Both the position numbers and the translations under genes were made by a program. Below the pieces are notes generated by a model. It searched no databases. It was given only the letters and a program-made list of their open reading frames with translations, and was not told where the DNA came from. From assembly GCF_001752365.1 (NCBI RefSeq), contig NZ_MEIY01000001.1:2710918-2774917 (forward strand): a DNA stretch of 64,000 bases, written 5' to 3'. Below, piece after piece: positions 58,148-64,000 of the stretch; the stretch's first letter is position 1, and each line of letters opens with the position of its first letter. This stretch comes from Marinobacter sp. X15-166B (lineage in GTDB: Bacteria > Pseudomonadota > Gammaproteobacteria > Pseudomonadales > Oleiphilaceae).

Positions 58148-59332
58148 TTAGTTAAGAGCCTTCTGCAATCGGGCGATGGCTTCCTTCAGAATATCCAGGC
58201 TGGTCGCGAAGCTCAGGCGCATATGGCCCGGCACCCCGAAGGCGGACCCGGGCACCAGCGCCACGCCTGCCTCTTGCAACAGTTTTTCGGCCAGTTCCAC
58301 ATCGCTGCTCACCCCGTTGTCAGCGGCAATGACTTCGTGAAAGCTGGGGAATACATAGAAGGTACCATCGCCCTGCAGGCAATGAACGCCCGGCAGAGTG
58401 TTCAGGGCTTCCACCAGATAGTCGTGGCGCTCCTTGAATGCCTTTACCATTTCGCCGACGCACTCCTGTGGGCCGTCCAGGGCGGCCTGCGCGGCGGCCT
58501 GCGAGATCGATGCCGGGTTGGAGGTGCTCTGCGACTGGATCTTCTTCATTGCGCCAATCACCCGGGCCGGACCCGCGGCGTAACCGATTCGCCAGCCTGT
58601 CATCGCATAGGCTTTGGAGACCCCGTTGAGAACGAAGGTGCGGTCATACAGCTCAGGGGTGGTGTTCAGAATGTTGCAGAAGGGCTCATCGGACCACAGA
58701 ATCGGTTCGTACATATCGTCGGTGGCGATCATCACCTGCGGGTGTTTTTTCAACACCTCGCCAAGGGCGGTCAGTTCGTCCCGTGTATAGGCCATGCCGC
58801 TCGGATTGGAGGGGCTGTTAATCACGAACAACCGAGTACGGGGGGTGATGGCAGCTTCCAGTTGCGCGGCTGAAATTTTAAAACGGCTGTCGGCGTTGGT
58901 TTCGAGGATGACCGGTTTGCCCTCGGCGACCAGCACCATGTCGGGGTAGGAGACCCAGTAGGGCGCCGGAATAATCGCTTCGTCACCGGGGTTCAGGACG
59001 GCCAGCGCCAAATTGAAAAAGCTTTGCTTGCCGCCGCCGGAGACCAGAATCTGGTTGGGCTCGTAGCTCAGGCCGTTATCCCGTTTGAACTTGGCGATGA
59101 TCGCCTGTTTCAGAGCGGGCGTGCCGTCCACGGCAGTGTACTTGGTCTGGCCGGAACTGATCGCTTCAATGGCAGCGTTTTTGATATGATCTGGCGTATC
59201 AAAGTCTGGCTCACCGGCACCAAGGCCGATTATGTCGTGACCTGCTGCCCGCAGCTCTGCCGCTTTATTGGTGACGGCGAGGGTGGGGGATGGTTTGATT
59301 GACTGAACTCGGGTAGATAGTGGAAGGTCCAA
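58148..59332 (-). CDS. Class I/II PLP aminotransferase (aspartate/aromatic type)
   Basis: A 394-residue fold-type I aminotransferase of the Thermus/Bacillus aspartate aminotransferase subgroup, unlike E. coli AspC. Starts at TTG (MDLPLSTRVQSIKPSPT) 8 bases after AAGGAG. Motifs: GAGEPDFDTP near 38-47, YTAVDGTPALK, SGGGKQSFFNLALAVL near 98, NSPSNPSGM near 171, and the PLP Lys in NGVSKAYAMTGWRIGY near 235. It probably makes aspartate from oxaloacetate with glutamate; substrate range is not certain. Divergent from uvrB, a pairing also found in Pseudomonas. Confidence 0.92.
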   Translation of the reverse strand: MDLPLSTRVQSIKPSPTLAVTNKAAELRAAGHDIIGLGAGEPDFDTPDHIKNAAIEAISSGQTKYTAVDGTPALKQAIIAKFKRDNGLSYEPNQILVSGGGKQSFFNLALAVLNPGDEAIIPAPYWVSYPDMVLVAEGKPVILETNADSRFKISAAQLEAAITPRTRLFVINSPSNPSGMAYTRDELTALGEVLKKHPQVMIATDDMYEPILWSDEPFCNILNTTPELYDRTFVLNGVSKAYAMTGWRIGYAAGPARVIGAMKKIQSQSTSNPASISQAAAQAALDGPQECVGEMVKAFKERHDYLVEALNTLPGVHCLQGDGTFYVFPSFHEVIAADNGVSSDVELAEKLLQEAGVALVPGSAFGVPGHMRLSFATSLDILKEAIARLQKALN

Positions 59333-59487
59333 ACTTGCGCTCCTTAAAGCTGCCTTTGAAAGGTCTCACGTCGGCGCTCTGGATCAGAGTAACAGACGCT
59401 AATCAAGCAAATGTTATCACGAAGGTGGCAGGACAATAAATTGAGTTGTGCCGTTAACTACCCTTACCCGGAGGTCTGACCGCTATC

Positions 59488-61519
<2,032 letters not shown>

Positions 61520-61548
<29 letters not shown>

Positions 61549-62683
61549 CAAAGCCTCGTTTGGGGCCGACAACCACGGCCGCCTGCAGGGGTTGCTGGCG
61601 GCCGTAGCGGGACATGCGGTTGAACACCTTGCGGTCAATGGGCAGATGTTGTTTGTCGGCGATGGTATCGCCCTCTTCAAGGTCAATCTCGGGGTCGTGC
61701 AGATACACGAACTGCTCGTCGAGCGCACAAACGGTGACCCAGTGAGGAACGCGGCTGCGGTTCAGTTGCCAGGTGCTGATCAGGATCACCGGTATCCGCC
61801 CGGCTTTCAGCGCTTGCTCCATATCGTCCAGGGATAAAGGGTTGTGATGCAGGGCAATGTCGGTACTACGGATGTCCTGCAAAAAGCCTTCGTGCACCAG
61901 TTTCAATACCCGTTTCTTGTCTTCGCTGCGCACCGTATCCCGGAACAGCGCCCCTTCCTTGCTGATGTACGCACGGACTTCGAACCCACGGTGCCAGGCC
62001 GACAGGGCCAATCCATGAGGTCCGCAGCCGCCATGTCCGGCGAGCATGAAAATGGTGGTCGCTTCACGCCAGATCTTCAGTTCTTCCAGGGTGGTCAGGG
62101 GTTGGTGTTGGTCCAGCGCGGCCATGGCCATCATCAGCGCCGCCGGGCCACAGGAAAAGTCCGTGGTCTGGGGATAGTAGGGCACGGGCGGGAACGCCTG
62201 TTGGGGCTCGTAAAAAAGAATCCGGCGCTCAAAGCGCAACGCCGTACCGCGGTCCTGGTAATAATCCCGATAGGTGCCGAACTGGCGATACCCCAGGCGG
62301 CGGTACAGGTGGATCGCCGCCGGGTTATCGTCGCGCACCTCCAGGCGCATTATAATCCGGCCGGCATCCACCGCCTGCTGTTCAGCCTCGCGCACCAGAA
62401 GTTCACCGACGCCCATACCGCGGATGTGGGGTGCTACGGCAATGGAATAAATGCGCGCCAGGCGAGTGGCGGCGTTCATTAATACCAGGCAATAGCCGGC
62501 AAGTTCACCCAGATGTTCAGCGACAATCAAGCGATCCCGAGGCATGTCGAGAAAACGCCGAAAACTGCGACGGGAGATACGATCTTCATGGAAACACCGG
62601 GCTTCAAGGGCAATCAGGCCGGGCAGGTCCTGCACATTGGCGAGCCTGGTCGTCGGTGGGCACTGGACGTCGGGGAAGTTCAT
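61520..62683 (-). CDS. GNAT acetyltransferase fused to a C39-like cysteine peptidase
   Basis: A 387-residue two-domain protein. Residues about 10-155 are a GNAT acetyltransferase, with acetyl-CoA motif [17 protein letters not shown] (R88-x-x-G91-x-G93) and [12 protein letters not shown]. Residues about 165-375 form a papain-fold C39-like domain: [18 protein letters not shown] (Cys178), PHWVTVCAL (His314) and LHDPEI (Asp330), a plausible catalytic triad. No signal peptide or membrane segment. It is divergent from a RimK-like ATP-grasp gene, a pairing known but functionally unassigned in bacteria. The set suggests peptide or amino-acid conjugate modification; the true substrate is unknown. The ribosome site is weak. 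Confidence 0.88.
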
Positions 62684-62887
62684 GATGGTGGCTGGCTCAA
62701 CCTCAGCTGCGAATCTTCATTATGGAGGTGATTTTGCCCGCCGCATAGCGGCTATTGATGAGTAAATTTACGCACCAGCGAGTGATTGTGGTGATGGGCA
62801 AGCGAGCGTATTCTGACGATTTTCCGGCCAGGTATTGTCCCCGCCAGCTCGCTCCGGGTTTGCCGTTTCAAGGAAGGGTAACCGTTT

Positions 62888-64000
62888 ATGTCCCGTTTGC
62901 TTCTGATTGTGGATCAGGCCCAGGATTGGGCACCGTATTACCCCAGTGAAGACGTCCTGACATTTGATCAGTACCTCACCTTCTCAACCTCCCCATCCAC
63001 CCGCGTGCGCGTGCTCAATCTGTGCCAGAGTGCCCGCTACCTCAGCCGGGGCTATTATTGTTCGTTACTGGCGGAGGCGCGGGGGCATCACGTGGTGCCG
63101 TCGGTCATGACCCTGAACGACCTGTCGCGTAAGGCATTGTTTACACTGCAGCTTGAAGAGCTGGAAGCGGGCGTGGTGCAGTGGCTGGATCAGGCCGGAG
63201 CGGCATTGAAACCTGGTGCCGACGAGCGGGGCGCGAGTCACGAAGTGCGCATCAAAACCTACTTCGGTCAGGTGCAGGAAGCAGCCTTGAAGCCGGTTGC
63301 CCGGTTGTTGTTCGAACGATTCCCGTGCCCGGTGCTGGAAGTGGTGTTCAGGTATCGCAGAAGCTGGCAGATCGCGTCCATGAAACCCGCGTCCCCGGCG
63401 GAGCTGACGGAGTCGGAGCAGGACAGTTTTGCCGCCGCTCTGGATCGGTTCAGCAGCATCGTGTGGCGCAAACCCCGTACCCGGCGCCGGTATCGATTCG
63501 ATCTGGCGGTACTGGTCAACCCGGATGAAACCATGCCGCCCAGCGACCCGGTGGCACTGCAGCGTTTTGCAAGGGCGGGCCGTAAACTGGGGATCAACGT
63601 TGAGCAGATCACCAGGCGGGATTACATGCGATTGCCGGAATACGACGGGCTGTTTATTCGTGCAACCACGGCCATAGACCATCACACCTTTCGATTCGCC
63701 CGCAAAGCCGAAGCCGAAGGGTTGGTGGTGATTGATGACCCGACCTCTATCCTCAAGTGCACCAACAAAGTGTTTCTGGCCGACCTGTTGAAAAATCACC
63801 GGGTGCCCGCGCCGAAAACCCTGATTCTGTCGAAAGATCACAAAGACACCGTGCAACGGGTTGTATCGGAACTTGGTTTGCCGGCGGTGGTGAAAATTCC
63901 CGATGGTGCCTTTTCCCGCGGCGTGATCAAGGCCACCGATGAGGGGAGTCTGCGTGCCGGGTTGAAAGAACTGTTTCGGCAATCCGCGCTGGTGCTGGCT
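62888..64000 (+). CDS. RimK-like ATP-grasp ligase with extra N-terminal domain, 3' end missing
   Basis: 371 codons are present without a stop; the gene runs past the window. GGAAGGG is 7 bases before the ATG. Residues about 1-200 form an alpha/beta domain (MSRLLLIVDQAQDWAPYYP, LCQSARYLSRGYYCSLLAEARGH in pieces, HEVRIKTYFGQVQE) that resembles the domain often fused before RimK ATP-grasp ligases (RLAN). A pre-ATP-grasp region (DLAVLVNPDE, LFIRATTAIDHHTFRFARKA) comes next. The ATP-grasp core follows from about 288, with DDPTSILKCTNKVFLADLL and LPAVVKIPDGAFSRGV (ATP-binding Lys and loop). The catalytic C-terminus is outside. Relatives of RimK join glutamate to a carboxylate; the acceptor here is unknown. 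Confidence 0.85.
   Translation, partial: MSRLLLIVDQAQDWAPYYPSEDVLTFDQYLTFSTSPSTRVRVLNLCQSARYLSRGYYCSLLAEARGHHVVPSVMTLNDLSRKALFTLQLEELEAGVVQWLDQAGAALKPGADERGASHEVRIKTYFGQVQEAALKPVARLLFERFPCPVLEVVFRYRRSWQIASMKPASPAELTESEQDSFAAALDRFSSIVWRKPRTRRRYRFDLAVLVNPDETMPPSDPVALQRFARAGRKLGINVEQITRRDYMRLPEYDGLFIRATTAIDHHTFRFARKAEAEGLVVIDDPTSILKCTNKVFLADLLKNHRVPAPKTLILSKDHKDTVQRVVSELGLPAVVKIPDGAFSRGVIKATDEGSLRAGLKELFRQSALVLA

Overview
This window is ordinary chromosomal DNA from a GC-rich gammaproteobacterium. Gene order over long stretches matches Pseudomonas and its relatives: tolQRAB-pal-cpoB next to tRNA-Lys; nadA-bepA-tusA-perM-bcp-dapA-bamC-purC; gyrA-serC-pheA-hisC-tyrA/aroA-cmk-rpsA-ihfB-lapA-lapB-pyrF. 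The fused TyrA-AroA protein and a FabR regulator support this. The mix would suit a marine Cellvibrionales- or Marinimicrobium-like bacterium, but the genus is inferred. I see no prophage, insertion sequence or CRISPR array, and codon use looks uniform.

Layout. 1-8.4 kb: the murB 3' end, proS, an Lrp-type regulator divergent from a long-form leuA, a cold-shock gene with a long structured leader, prpE and xseA. 8.5-19.5 kb: guaBA, a PAS-GGDEF-EAL protein, a Pcm-like methyltransferase, an acyl-CoA thioesterase, tadA-galE, ugd-HIT, and fabR on the minus strand. 19.6-30.6 kb: aspS-yebC-ruvC-ruvA-ruvB-ybgC-tolQRAB-pal-cpoB and two identical tRNA-Lys genes behind a stringent-type promoter. 30.6-44 kb: NAD, lysine and purine synthesis genes, outer-membrane biogenesis factors (bepA, bamC), a TIGR04219-like outer-membrane protein, a broken uronate-sugar epimerase, an MscS channel, an SMR transporter, ggt and purU. 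44-59.3 kb: gyrA, the serine/aromatic amino-acid cluster, rpsA, ihfB, lapAB, pyrF, tRNA-Asn and an aminotransferase. 59.5-64 kb: uvrB, then a divergent pair encoding a GNAT-C39 peptidase fusion and a RimK-like ATP-grasp ligase with an extra N-terminal domain; the ligase runs off the end.

How it works together. Most genes serve core metabolism (GMP, IMP, UMP, NAD, Leu, Lys, Ser, Phe/Tyr), Holliday-junction processing, envelope integrity (Tol-Pal, BamC, BepA, LapB) and nucleotide-sugar supply (GalE, Ugd, the uronate epimerase). The least understood part is the GNAT-C39 / RimK-like pair at the right end. Its enzyme set (acetyltransferase, papain-like peptidase, ATP-grasp amide ligase) suggests synthesis or tailoring of a peptide or amino-acid conjugate.

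Two genes, tolA and the uronate epimerase, are each broken by one base in a homopolymer. That pattern fits sequencing indels better than real loss, but it needs checking. Start codons were moved from the longest frame wherever a Shine-Dalgarno sequence and family length supported it. TTG starts are used by ruvA, ybgC, pyrF and the aminotransferase gene.
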